Positions 1 to 9,373 of a DNA stretch of 64,000 bases are shown here, one piece after another. The notes under the pieces were generated by a model. It was not told the DNA's origin, did not search any database, and worked only from the letters and a program-made list of their open reading frames with translations. How positions within the stretch are numbered: position 1 is the first letter of the stretch; every line of letters begins with the position of its first letter. This stretch comes from Saccharum officinarum (Eukaryota > Streptophyta > Magnoliopsida > Poales > Poaceae), in assembly GCA_020631735.1 (NCBI GenBank), contig CM036231.1, forward strand, positions 3,623,831 through 3,687,830, given 5' to 3'. The translations under genes and the position numbers were made by a program.

Positions 1-1741
1 ACTACAAAATGATTGCTATAGGGGGGCAAAATGGATGGTCTACGGATGCATGGAATGGAATAGTGAAATCTTTCCATCAGAAGTTCAAGCATGTCTCATT
101 TTCCAAGCAACAGATTCAGTACAAGGAGAAGGAACTTAAGAGGGAATATAGGATGCTAAAAGAAGCGAGGAAGCAAAGTGGGGTGTCATGGAATGATAAG
201 TTGTGCATGATTGTGGCTGATGAGCATGGTTTTTAAGGCGGCAAGGCGAGACGTGGCGAGCCACTCATTCAAGTCGACTAGGCGACGCCTAGGCGACCAT
301 AAGGCGAGGCAAGGCGACGCCTTACCATTCTAAGAAATGGCAAAATAGCAGCAGGGAATAGGAAAGAAAAAGAGAAAGGAAAAAAGAAAAACCATGAAAG
401 ACGAACCTTTGGTCGATATAGGCCGTGCCCTGCACTGAAAATGGAACTAGGCTCGCAACAAACCGAAAATGAAAAATGGCCCGACGGCAGCAAAATTGTC
501 AGGCCCAAATACTGCCCTCTCCAAACCCCACCTCTTCATCCTTCACTCTCTAGCTTCCCAACTCCGCCGCCAGTCTCGCGCCCACCAAACCGCCCCCAAC
601 TCTGTCGTCGCCACCGCCACCGCCCAACTCCCGCCCGTGCTCCTGGCGTCCCGTCCTCTTCGATCCCGGATCCCGCACCCGGCTCGCGACGCAGCGCGGC
701 TGCAGTTGATGGCAAAGCTCCGCAGTCCACATTGCGCCCGCAGCCAGTGGCGGAGCCCAGTGGTCCGCGCAGCCGGCGGCGCTCTAAGGGCAGTTCTCTC
801 TCCCGGTCCTCCTCCCTCTCCCGGATCCTGCTCTAGGAGGCGGCGCTCTAGTGGGGATGAGCGATTTCCTCTGCTTTTGGCTAGGCGTCGGGGACGCTTT
901 GCTCCCTGCGAGCGCCTCGCCGACTAGGCGACGCCTAGGCGACGACTAGGCGACGCCTTAAAAACCATTCTGATGAGCCTACCTAGGCAAACATCATCAC
1001 GGTAATTTCTAAAAATTCTTTCTTTTGCCTCCAAATTATGTTACTATCGTTGTTGTTTTGCCACTTGTAGCTCTGAAATATGTTGTTTCAATTTTAAAAG
1101 TCACATCCAAAGGCTACCAAGTTCCAGTCCAAGCCTTTTTCCCTGTTTGAGACATTAGGAGAGTTATATGATGGCCACTTAGCTGAGGGATCGTTGAACT
1201 TGACATCTCTTGCTGACCCAACACCATTCGAGCCAAGTATCACACAAATGAGTGGTGGTGATGGATTAGAAGCTGAAGAGTTTGAATCCCCACTGGTGCC
1301 TCTTTAGGATGAGGATAAGGATGATGATGATGATGTGATGATATTAGACCAGCCCAGTAGACCTACTGCAACAAGCAGAGCAGATGGTCATGCTGTCCTT
1401 AATGGAGGAAAGAAGGTTTAGAAAAGGCAGAAGGAAGCTGCTATCCCTAATGGAGGAAAGAAGGTTCAGAAAAGGCAGAAGGAAGCTGAAGTAGCTCACA
1501 TGATGGAGAAGTATCTGGAAGTAAGAACTAAGCAAGTTGAAGTTGAAGTTGCAGAGAAATCAAGGGCAGGATCAGGAGCATATGAATACTCCATCAAGCA
1601 ATGCATTAGCGTCATCAGCACCATGGTAGAACTCACCCGTGAAGAAAAGGCTGAAGCTTTTGATGTTTTCAAAGATGCTCAGAACCGGGAAATCTTCATG
1701 AATGTCAATTCACCAACATGTCTAATTTGGATAAGGAAGAA
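1..1741 (+). pseudogene. Myb/SANT-like DNA-binding protein gene, decayed and transposon-split (partial at left edge)
   Basis: The open frame at 9-236 (already open at the left edge) reads as a Myb/SANT-like DNA-binding domain of the type found in L10-interacting-MYB and Harbinger-associated proteins: WSTDAWNGIVKSFHQKF, then a long basic helix and WNDKLCMIVADE. The frame is broken at 217-225 by a 744-bp insertion. The following piece, from about 1099, encodes KATKFQSKPFSLFETLGELYDG, which is the usual end of this domain; a GT...AG intron of about 100 bp may precede it. After that come an acidic stretch, two 48-bp (16-codon) tandem units around 1392-1488, and a helical C-terminus (about 1500-1705) ending FDVFKDAQNREIF. 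In-frame TAG stops occur near 1305 and 1419; in the second 48-bp unit the latter codon is CAG. A CACTA element enters at 1745. I infer a dead gene; its true C-terminus beyond 6572 is not recognised. Confidence 0.7.
226..969. mobile_element. Mutator-like non-autonomous element with GC-rich cargo (Pack-MULE-like)
   Basis: The ends are inverted repeats: ATGGTTTTTAAGGCG on the left and its complement ending at 969, with one extra base at the right end. A 9-bp direct repeat CTGATGAGC flanks it (217-225 and 970-978), the length typical of Mutator-like elements. Subterminal GGCGACGCCTAGGCG-type repeats lie at both ends. The interior (about 500-850) is very GC-rich and rich in Pro/Ser/Arg codons in every frame, like a grass 5' UTR and first exon. 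No transposase is present. The cargo is not identified. A hAT assignment (8-bp TSD) is the alternative. Confidence 0.7.
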
Positions 1742-1744
1742 ATG

Positions 1745-2290
1745 CACTACCAGAATCCTGATATTTCGTGAGAGGGAAAAACAGTCACGAAATACGGTTT
1801 TACTCTCACGAAAATAATGCGTGAGAGTACACCGTCACGCATCACCTCTCACGGATATAGACTCACGAAATACACATTTTCGTGAGAGTTTGCCGCCGCG
1901 AATTATTTTCATGAGAGTTCATCGTGACAGCCTCTCTCATGAAAATAACGTTATCGCTAGATTTGCATCGGTATTTTCATGACGGTTTTTTTAGGTATTT
2001 CGTGAGAGGTCACCGTCACGAATGGATTTCATAAGAGTTTGATATTTCGTTAGAGTACACCTTCACGAATGGATTTCGTGAGAGTTCACCTTCACGAATG
2101 GATTTCATGAGAGTATAGTATTCTGTGAGAGTTCACCGTCATGAAATAAATTTCATGAGAGTCACCGTCATGAAATAGATTCCAATAACTCATAGGAAAT
2201 ATCGTATTTCATGAGAACACACCACCACGAAAATATGTTCAGACCATTACAAAAATATGTTTTCCTAGGTCAAAACCGTCATGAAAAGTA
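1745..2290. repeat. CACTA left subterminal repeat array
   Basis: At least ten imperfect copies of the TTTCGTGAGAG motif and its complement alternate with CACCGTCACGAA-like words. The same motif set is found at the right end of the element, which supports pairing of the two ends. Confidence 0.85.
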
Positions 2291-2465
2291 CCCAACAGGA
2301 GCATCTCAAACCAATTTCCAAATGCACATATCCAAATGCCAATCCAACACATATATAAAATAGATTCCAAATCTCATTATATTCCAACTTCATCCAAGTT
2401 TCCAACCATTACACTAAAAGACAATATTAGTTCATAGTCCTAGCCATTCTACATAATAAGTTCTA

Positions 2466-2475
2466 GCAGTATATA

Positions 2476-2516
<41 letters not shown>
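2466..2516. repeat. (TA)n microsatellite inside the CACTA element
   Basis: Nearly uninterrupted TA dinucleotides with one TG interruption, just beyond the end of the minus-strand terminal exon. Confidence 0.9.
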
Positions 2517-2518
<2 letters not shown>

Positions 2519-2548
2519 TTAAGGTGTCATCCTCTTCATGGCTGCAAT

Positions 2549-2617
2549 TTATGCTGCCTCTTCAGATACAGCATAAGTGTTCAAAGCGCTAGCCTTCTCG
2601 GAGCCGAACTTATATTC
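2549..2617 (-). pseudogene. Terminal exon of the CACTA-internal minus-strand gene
   Basis: On the minus strand a splice-acceptor-like ATGTAG precedes 69 nt (23 codons) reading EYKFGSEKASALNTY, then AVSEEAA and a TAA stop. The core YKFGSEKASALNTY is repeated at 3633-3791, again behind an acceptor-like TAG. I do not recognise the protein family. The position at the far end of a unit whose first exon lies at 4655-4804 suggests it is the last exon of the element's own gene or of a captured host gene. Confidence 0.45.
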
Positions 2618-3058
2618 CTACATGATCACAAAATGAATGAAGTTACAAAATAGGCTAAGAATCTGATTTTGCTAAATTACATTATATTTCAAGCAATAAT
2701 AGATGCCGAACAGAGTAAGATTTATGACTAAATAAATTACTCAAACTGAACTGATTTCTGCATCAATGGAAGTAAGGATGACATTTGACTACATCAATGA
2801 AAATAAGTAGCCCATATTCATAAATGAACTGCTTTCTGAAAATAATGATGACAAACTTATATCCCTACGTGACCACAAATGAGTGAAGTTACAGAATAGG
2901 CTGCAAGGTTGTTTAAATTTCACGATGGTCCAAGTTAACTTGCAACCAAATAGGTTCAAATTATCATGCTAATGCGAGCTAAAGAACATACTGATATGGA
3001 GGTACTGATAGTCATAGAGAAAAAAAATTCACGATGTTGCCACTGTTCTGTATATCAG

Positions 3059-3225
3059 GGTGGCTGATGATCTTCCTCTCTATGACATTCTAAATGAGTT
3101 CCAGAAAGGTCACAGCCACATGGCTGTGATAGTTAAACGAACAAAGGAAGCAGGAGCATCCACTGAAAAGCAAAAGAGCACAACTGCAGATTATAAAATA
3201 AACCCCAAAGATGCTCATGCAGATG
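3059..3225 (+). pseudogene. Captured exon of a DUF21/CBS-domain (CNNM-like) protein gene
   Basis: The frame reads VADDLPLYDILNEFQKG, then HSHMAVIVKR and a hydrophilic tail. The DxPLYDILNEFQKGxSHMA stretch is characteristic of plant DUF21 plus CBS-domain membrane proteins of the CNNM/CorC type, within the CBS region. The exon is flanked by an apparent acceptor (TATATCAG at 3051-3058) and an apparent donor (GTACAT from 3226), so it was copied with its intron edges. No neighbouring exons of that gene are recognisable, and the frame runs into a stop soon after the donor. It lies inside the CACTA element on the strand opposite to the element's own promoter. I infer transposon-mediated capture of a host gene fragment; a functional product is not expected. 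Confidence 0.75.
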
Positions 3226-3632
3226 GTACATGCCTTTTAATTTTTTTCTAGTAAATTTTCTGCAGTGATTAAGCTTCACTCTAAAAAATGTGTGCTTCTG
3301 TGTACGCAGTACTATTCCATTAGCCTTTTGCTGATCACACGCATTTCCACGAAATGACTGATTTGTCTTTGGCTTTCAGGTTCATCCCCCTGTTTATTTT
3401 TGTGCAGCTATGATTTCCTGATTCCATATTAGGAAAGCAACATGTGATGAACAAACTCCCTCAGAAAATATAACTAATCATTATTAACAACAAGAATGAA
3501 AAATAAAACACTACTTGGTTATTACGCATTCCAGTTGAAAGCATCAAGTAGAAAGCCTCAACAGACCAACATTTCACTTGCCATCTACAACAAACTAAAA
3601 ACATTTCCTAGTTTCTTGACACTAAAAATACT

Positions 3633-3791
3633 TCATACCAGAGTGGATGTAGCTGGAGGAGGAGGAGCTCCCCGGTCGCCGAGGTCGCTGTGCCCCGCAT
3701 CGATCCGGGCTCTAGGTCCCGTGCCGCCACCAGACTTCATTACAACATATGTGTTCAAAGCGCTAGCCTTCTCAGAGCCAAACTTGTATCC
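3633..3791 (-). pseudogene. Chimeric exon in the CACTA element (terminal-exon sequence fused to first-exon-like sequence)
   Basis: Behind a splice-acceptor-like CGTAG the minus strand encodes 52 residues and a stop. The first 15 (GYKFGSEKASALNTY) copy the terminal exon at 2549-2617. The rest (MKSGGGTGPRARIDAG then HSDLGDRGAP) resembles the start of the first exon at 4655-4804 (MASSGSAAPGARIDMG then GDLGG). So an end exon and a start exon have been fused in frame. The function is unknown. Confidence 0.45.
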
Positions 3792-4654
3792 CTACGCGAC
3801 CACAAAATGAATGAAAAGTTACTGCTGAGAACATGCAGAGTTCAATACTGAGCTTATATGAAAAGACATCCAGAGTTCAATAGCCATTACAGATCACGAT
3901 GGTACACCTAATTTCTCCTTTCTTAAGGTGATAACATGCATAGTTCAGATCATTGCACAACATCTTCATATTCTTACACCGTTGTTCAGTTTCAAAGACC
4001 AACTGTAAGTATGACAGCTGAGCCTATCAATCTAGCTGCAAGAGCATTCTTCTTTGGTTATAAGAAATCAAACTCACCATCAGACAACAAGGGCAAGATC
4101 ATCTCAATTTGTCCCTGATGCTATGGAATACAAGGGCGAAGGTACTATGTACTGTTTACTCACGTATAATTAGCTATCCTGTAACTGCAGGTTCTCCGAA
4201 ACACAGGGATATATTGATAGCTAATTTCAAATGAACAAAGCTATAATAAAAAAAATATGTAATAATAGGCAGCCCAGGAAGTTGTTCGAGTGGTGTATGT
4301 GGGACCTGAACAAGGGCCAATGACTCGCCATTAGATCCCTAATTTATCCTGACAGTAACAATGTCCTGCAGTACTACTGTCTCCCTCACAGCAGAATAGA
4401 CAAATAGCACCTGTTGCATAGTAAATTCACAATGCACAACAGACACGGTTCCAGATTCCACCTAGCCCAATTATCTCTGTCGTTGGGTTCTGAGTCCTCT
4501 AGAAACCACTCCAGTTGGTTCTTGGGCTTCCGTGATTCGCAAAACAAGTTGGTTCCTGGGCTTCTAGCTCATATGCGTGCCAAGGATCCGAGATGAATGC
4601 AGGCAGGCACAACTATTGTTTAGTCGATTAGCTAGGAAGTCCTCTATTACTTAC

Positions 4655-4804
4655 ATGTACAAGAGCAAAGGTTGCCGTGATGATGCCGACGGATCCCTGC
4701 TGGCCGCCGAGGTCGCCGACTGCGGATTCGACCTCGACGTCGCCGGAGGGGCCGCGCCCCATGTCGATCCGGGCTCCAGGCGCCGCGCTGCCACTGGAAG
4801 CCAT
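4655..4804 (-). pseudogene. First coding exon of the CACTA-internal minus-strand gene
   Basis: On the minus strand an ATG at 4804-4802 opens exactly 50 codons (MASSGSAAPGARIDMGRG at the start, ITATFALVH at the end), running into a textbook donor GTAAGT at 4654-4649. The exon is GC-rich and low in complexity (Gly/Ala/Ser/Asp), as grass first exons often are. Upstream on the same strand are a roughly 180-nt C/T-rich leader with an AAACCCTAA word and a TATA box. The downstream exon that belongs to it is probably the 2549-2617 type. I do not recognise the protein. Confidence 0.5.
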
Positions 4805-5013
4805 TTCAGTGCCCTGTGTCGATCCGGGCTTGCTGCAGGCAACGCTGACACCGGAGGGGCCCTAGGCTATGCGCCACCGCCGTCGGAGGCCGGGGAAGGT
4901 CTGGGGCTGCAGCGAGGGTGGGCGGGTGAGGGTGGCCGAGTGAGGGTGTCGGGCGTCTCAATCTGGATACCGAGACCTAGCAGCAGCTTAGGGTTTGGGG
5001 ATGAAGAGGTGCA

Positions 5014-5020
5014 TTATATA
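5014..5020 (-). promoter_or_regulatory. TATA box driving minus-strand transcription inside the CACTA element
   Basis: On the minus strand TATATAATGC is followed about 30 nt later by a C/T-rich leader with AAACCCTAA and then the first exon. CCGTTGGATC-type words lie upstream. The arrangement is that of a plant core promoter; activity is inferred. Confidence 0.5.
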
Positions 5021-5404
5021 CTTGTGTGGTTTCGATCCAACGGCTCTGATTCATCAGGGGTTCATCCAACGGCTAAAATACATCGGGCCACATAGTGTCG
5101 GCCCAAAAAGCGTTGAATGGGCTGAATTATACTCTTTTTTTTCAAAAATTTTATGAACTCTAAATTGAATAAGACATAATTTTAAAACTATAAATGAATT
5201 CAAACAAAAAATTCATCAACTACAAAGTTTTAGAAATAACTGAGACCTACAACTTTTGTTTTGGTCATTTTGTAATTCGACTTTGTTTGAACAATTCAAA
5301 ATTTAAATTTCAAAATACAAAAATTCAAATAATATTTTGAGAAAGTAAATTATTCCAAATGAAAAAGTTATAAACTATAAAGTTCTATAACTTTTCCCGA
5401 TCTA

Positions 5405-5885
5405 CAACTTTTATTTTGGTCATTTTTTCATGTCACTTTGTTTTATTAACTCAAAATTGAAATTTCAAAAAAAATTAACTTGAAACAACATTTTGAAGTA
5501 GTAAATGATTTTAGCTAAAAAAGTCGCGAACATAAAAGTTGTACAACTCATCAAGATCTACAACTTTTATTTTGGTCATTTGTTCATCCGACAAAACGAT
5601 AGTAACACTGTTCACAAATTTTACATCTCTTTCCTATCGTTTATGAAACTATATGAGAGAGATATAAAGTTTGTGAACAATGTTACTATCACTTTGTCAG
5701 ATGAATAAATGACAAAAATAAAATTTATAGATCTTGATGAGTTGTACAACTTTTATGTTTATGACTTTTTCAGATAAAATCGTTTACTGCTTCAAAATGT
5801 TGTTTGAAGTTGCCATTTTTTGAAATTCAAATATTGAATTGATAGAACAGAGTCACATGAAAAAATGACAAAAATAATAGCTATA
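5405..5885. repeat. Long imperfect palindrome (fold-back) inside the CACTA element
   Basis: The left arm (about 5405-5640) and right arm (about 5650-5885) are reverse complements with scattered mismatches. Matched words include AAAAGTTGTACAACTCATCA and its complement, AACATTTTGAAG, and ATCGTTT around the centre near 5645. A transcript through here would fold into a stem of over 200 bp. Nearby 5210-5400 holds further diverged copies of the ACTTTTATTTTGGTCATTT word. Confidence 0.85.
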
Positions 5886-6079
5886 AGAACACAATAAATT
5901 GATATAGCATGATTTTAGAAACATTTAGAAAAAAGAATCACCACATTTGGAGTTAGCACGAGGGAGAAAGACTAGTTACAAAATTTAGCTAGAGATTAAA
6001 AGGAGAAAACGTTTGTTCACGCGTTCTTGAATTTTTAGTATTTAAGCAATTATTTTTTTACTAAAAACCAGCCTGCATC

Positions 6080-6572
6080 AGTATTTTCATGGCGGTTTTT
6101 TGTGGTATTTCGTGAGAGGTCACCGTCACGAATGAATTTCGTGAGAGTTTGGTATTTTGTGAGAGTTCACCTTCACGAATGGATTTCGTGAGAGTTTGCT
6201 AATTTCGTGAGAGTTCACCTTCATGAATAGCTAATTTTCGCGACAGTGTGGGGAGCACTCTCATGACCGTATTTTCATGACGGTTTTTTTTATTTCATGA
6301 TAGTTCACTATCACGAATGAAGTTCGTGAGAGTTTGGTATTTCGTGAGAGTTCACCTTCACGAATGGATTTCGTGAGAGTTTGCTAATTTCGTGAGAGTT
6401 CACCTTCATGAATAGCTTATTTTCATGACGGTGTGTGGAGCACTCTCATGAAAATATATTTTTGCGGCGGGGATTTACACCACTCTCATGAAAATGATCA
6501 TTTTCATGAGAGTGTGTTTTCCACTCTCACGAAAAATGGACCCTCTCACGAAATATCCATTTTCTGGTAGTG
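6080..6572. repeat. CACTA right subterminal repeat array
   Basis: Repeated TTTCGTGAGAGTT / CACCTTCACGAATG units, including two nearly identical blocks of about 100 bp (around 6110-6240 and 6310-6430), matching the motif set of the left end. Confidence 0.85.
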
Positions 6573-6575
6573 ATG

Positions 6576-8302
6576 GTTAGCTGTTTAGTTTTGTCTTTGA
6601 GTTTGCTGACATTTTTTTATACTTTCATGAACTCACTAGAAAACTTTTGCTTTGAACCAGTATGGAGACACAAGGGAATTGAAGAACTACTGAGTTTTGA
6701 GTGTGAGGTTAGTTTTTTATTTTTCTCAATTTTTGTTTTTCTAGTAATAATGTTCAACATTTCTGTTTTGCTAGTAATAATTGTTTCAAGTGGCTTAGAT
6801 AGGTCATGTGTAATTGCTGCTTGGATAGCTTGTTTGTTGAGAAAGTTTATAGATTTCCCTTTCTCTTATTTGACTAGTACATCTCTGAAATCTCATCGAG
6901 TCTGCACATAGCTGAATTATTCTAGCACATCAAAAAGGGTTGTCTTACATATGCTGCATGTATATTGCGCACTAACTAAATAGGAGTATTGAAGTACTAG
7001 TTCTCTTATGTTGCAATATGTGAACTGTATGAAAGCAACATTTATATTAGGTGTGTACACAGACTGTTAGATAGTTTTTATATTTGAGGATGCTTGATTG
7101 TCCATAGTAATAGAATGTAAAGCAACCAACACGTCTCTCAACTTCCTAAACTAATGTACTGTAATTCTTAATTCTTAATTTCTTATATCATCTTGTAAAG
7201 AGCAGCAAGGCATACTAGCTCACTGTAGTGCAAATAGTAATATTTTGTCTGCTGTGATTCATACCCTATGTGTTAACACTACATTTCTTGTTTCTGGGTG
7301 AAGCTTAGATTGCATCAGACATACATCCTCATACTCTTTACACGTTGTTGATTCCAGAGATTGAAGATCTATGGGTCAAGGTCTTTTGACACTTCTCCGT
7401 TCTGAATGCAAGCATCCTTTTAATTCAATATTCATAGTCGTCGAGTTGCTATAATGGTGCTGATTTTTTAGTCATCAGTTCTTAGTGGATTTTGACACTA
7501 GTTATATAGTATTTTTTTTTGGAAGAAATGCCTGAATTTTTTTATTCATCTTTGTATTCCTTTTTCCTTTTGAAATTTATGGCTGAGCCTTGGATTGGTC
7601 TGGTTCTTTTTATGATTTTTTTTTTCAAATTTTAGAGATGAATTATATATTGTTTTTTGCTCTAAGTTCACAAATGGTGTTTGGTGTTAGCGGTTCTTTA
7701 GTTCACAAGTAATGGCTGCTGGACAGAACCCTGACATGCTGCGCCTTCCCAAAAGATGAACCCCGCCTGCCCAAAAGAAGCAAAGATGGTAAGGGGATTA
7801 AACCCACAGGTGGAGAGGGATTGGGTGGTGGAAGGGGATTAACCCGATCCCCTCTTGGATGGATTCTCACGTGAATTATGCCCACGATATGCCAAACGAA
7901 GCCTCAGGCCAGCTGCCCGTCCATGGCGCCGCCGACGTTGGCCTGAACAAACTACCGAGTGAATCCCTTCCTACCATAGACGCTCCAACCTGTGCATGGC
8001 TAGTAGGACGTGAGCGGCGAGCCCAGCGATCTTCCTGGCAGATCATTGAACTTGATTGCAGCGCAGGTGACAAAGTTGCTTGCTCGACGATGGTGATTGT
8101 CAGTATTTGCATCTGGCCTCGGCTCACTGAACAGATCGAGGCGATTGGAAGAGTCGAGTGCCTGCTTTTACATGTGATCTCTGCAGACCGAACAGCAAGA
8201 CAAGATCGTGGTAAATTAATACCATTTTCCTATGGAATACTGAGGAATGCTGAAGCTAACAACCTCGGAATCATGAGGAATACTGAAGCTAAATACCGAT
8301 GA
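6576..8302. other. AT-rich stretch without a recognisable gene
   Basis: Low-complexity T-rich sequence. It may contain the last introns or 3' end of the Myb/SANT-like gene next to the CACTA insertion, but no exon could be recognised. ORFs at 6570-6911 and 7859-8302 have no recognisable domain and unconvincing composition. Confidence 0.5.
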
Positions 8303-9165
8303 AAGTACCAATAGATACTGACATATATATTAAATCTAGTTTCTCAAAATACTATAGAATAACGACAAATGCTTACAGCTACTGAGTCTAATCACTAGAA
8401 AAAACCAACAGATACTGATACACATACTAAATCTAAATTCTCCTCAGTACTAGAAGATACTGACAAAATACCTGAAGATACTAACAACTACTAAAGTTAT
8501 AATACCAGCTGTACCGAGCTACAGACAAAATACTTAAAATACTGACAAAAGTAGTTGAACATACTGACAACTACTTACTAGAAACTACTGAAGTTATAGT
8601 ACCAGCTGTACCAAGCTACTGGCAAAAATACTGACAGAATACTTAAACATACTGATAACTACTTAAAGGTACTGGCAATTACTGAAGTTGTAGTGCCGGC
8701 TGTACCAAGCTACTAACAAAAATACCGACGAAAATACTGACAAAATAATAGAAGATACTGACAACTACTTAAAGGCAAGCAAATACTGAAGTTATAGTAC
8801 CGGTTGTACCAAGCTACTGACAAAATACTTGAACATACCGACAAAAATACTTGAAGATACTGACATAATACTTGAAGATACTGACAGCTACTTAAGGAAC
8901 TAGCAACTACTGAAGTTTTAGTACTGATTGTACCAAGCTTCTAACAAAAATACTGACAAAATACTTGAAGATACTGATAAAATACAAGAATATACTGACA
9001 ACTACTTAAAGGTACTAGCAACTACTAGTATTAGTAGTAGTAGAAAATGCGTAAAGAACATACTGGTAATTACTAACAAATACTGAAAACTACTAAAGAA
9101 AATTATTGATAAATTACCGACAACTACTTAAAGGTATTGTCTATTAGTACAGTAAATGCATGCAG
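8303..9165. repeat. Degenerate minisatellite, repeat unit about 95-125 bp
   Basis: The phrase GAAGTTATAGTACCAGCTGT followed by ACCAAGCTAC recurs near 8495, 8590, 8685, 8788 and 8912. Between the copies are shorter iterations of ATACTGACAAAATACTTGA and CAACTACTTAAAGGTACT. The period is irregular because the inner 12-25 bp words vary in number. Confidence 0.85.
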
Positions 9166-9179
9166 CTAATCTAAAGATA

Positions 9180-9373
9180 TGAAACGTTGTGGCCTCAACG
9201 CAGCCACAGCGTGGACACGTCGATGGATCCAATGCCGGCCGTCGGATTTGGCGATCGACGGTCCTGCAGTCTCCTCCCATACTGAATATATACAACCTTC
9301 AACCCTAGCTCCCTGTCGTGCATCCACATCCGCCTCTCCCTCTCCATCCTCTCTCGGCGGCGGCGGCAGCGGC
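9180..9373 (+). promoter_or_regulatory. Promoter/5'-leader-like relic, interrupted by a solo LTR
   Basis: A TATA-like ATATATAC near 9287 is followed by a C/T-rich leader (CAACCCTAGCTCC) and a (GGC)n tract, which looks like a plant core promoter and 5' UTR. It is cut at 9373 by the solo LTR. The GC-rich sequence 13662-13790 may be its continuation. No gene can be named. Confidence 0.3.

Larger units (their letters stand above)
1745..6572. mobile_element. Non-autonomous CACTA (En/Spm-type) DNA transposon
   Basis: It begins CACTACCAGAA and ends TTCTGGTAGTG, the classic CACTA terminal inverted repeat, and is flanked by a 3-bp target duplication ATG (1742-1744 and 6573-6575). Both ends (about 1745-2290 and 6080-6572) carry many copies of a TTTCGTGAGAG / TCACCGTCACGAA subterminal motif in both orientations, the kind of site bound by the TnpA-type protein. 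No transposase (TnpD-like) ORF is visible. The interior holds instead a minus-strand promoter with a first exon, two related terminal exons, a captured DUF21/CBS exon on the plus strand, a (TA)n tract and a long palindrome. It landed in the Myb/SANT-like pseudogene. Confidence 0.92.

Noticed and set aside
8390..8410. A second CACTA terminus (CACTAGAAAAAACC)
   Set aside because: No matching inverted end or TSD could be found, and it lies in a low-complexity repeat.
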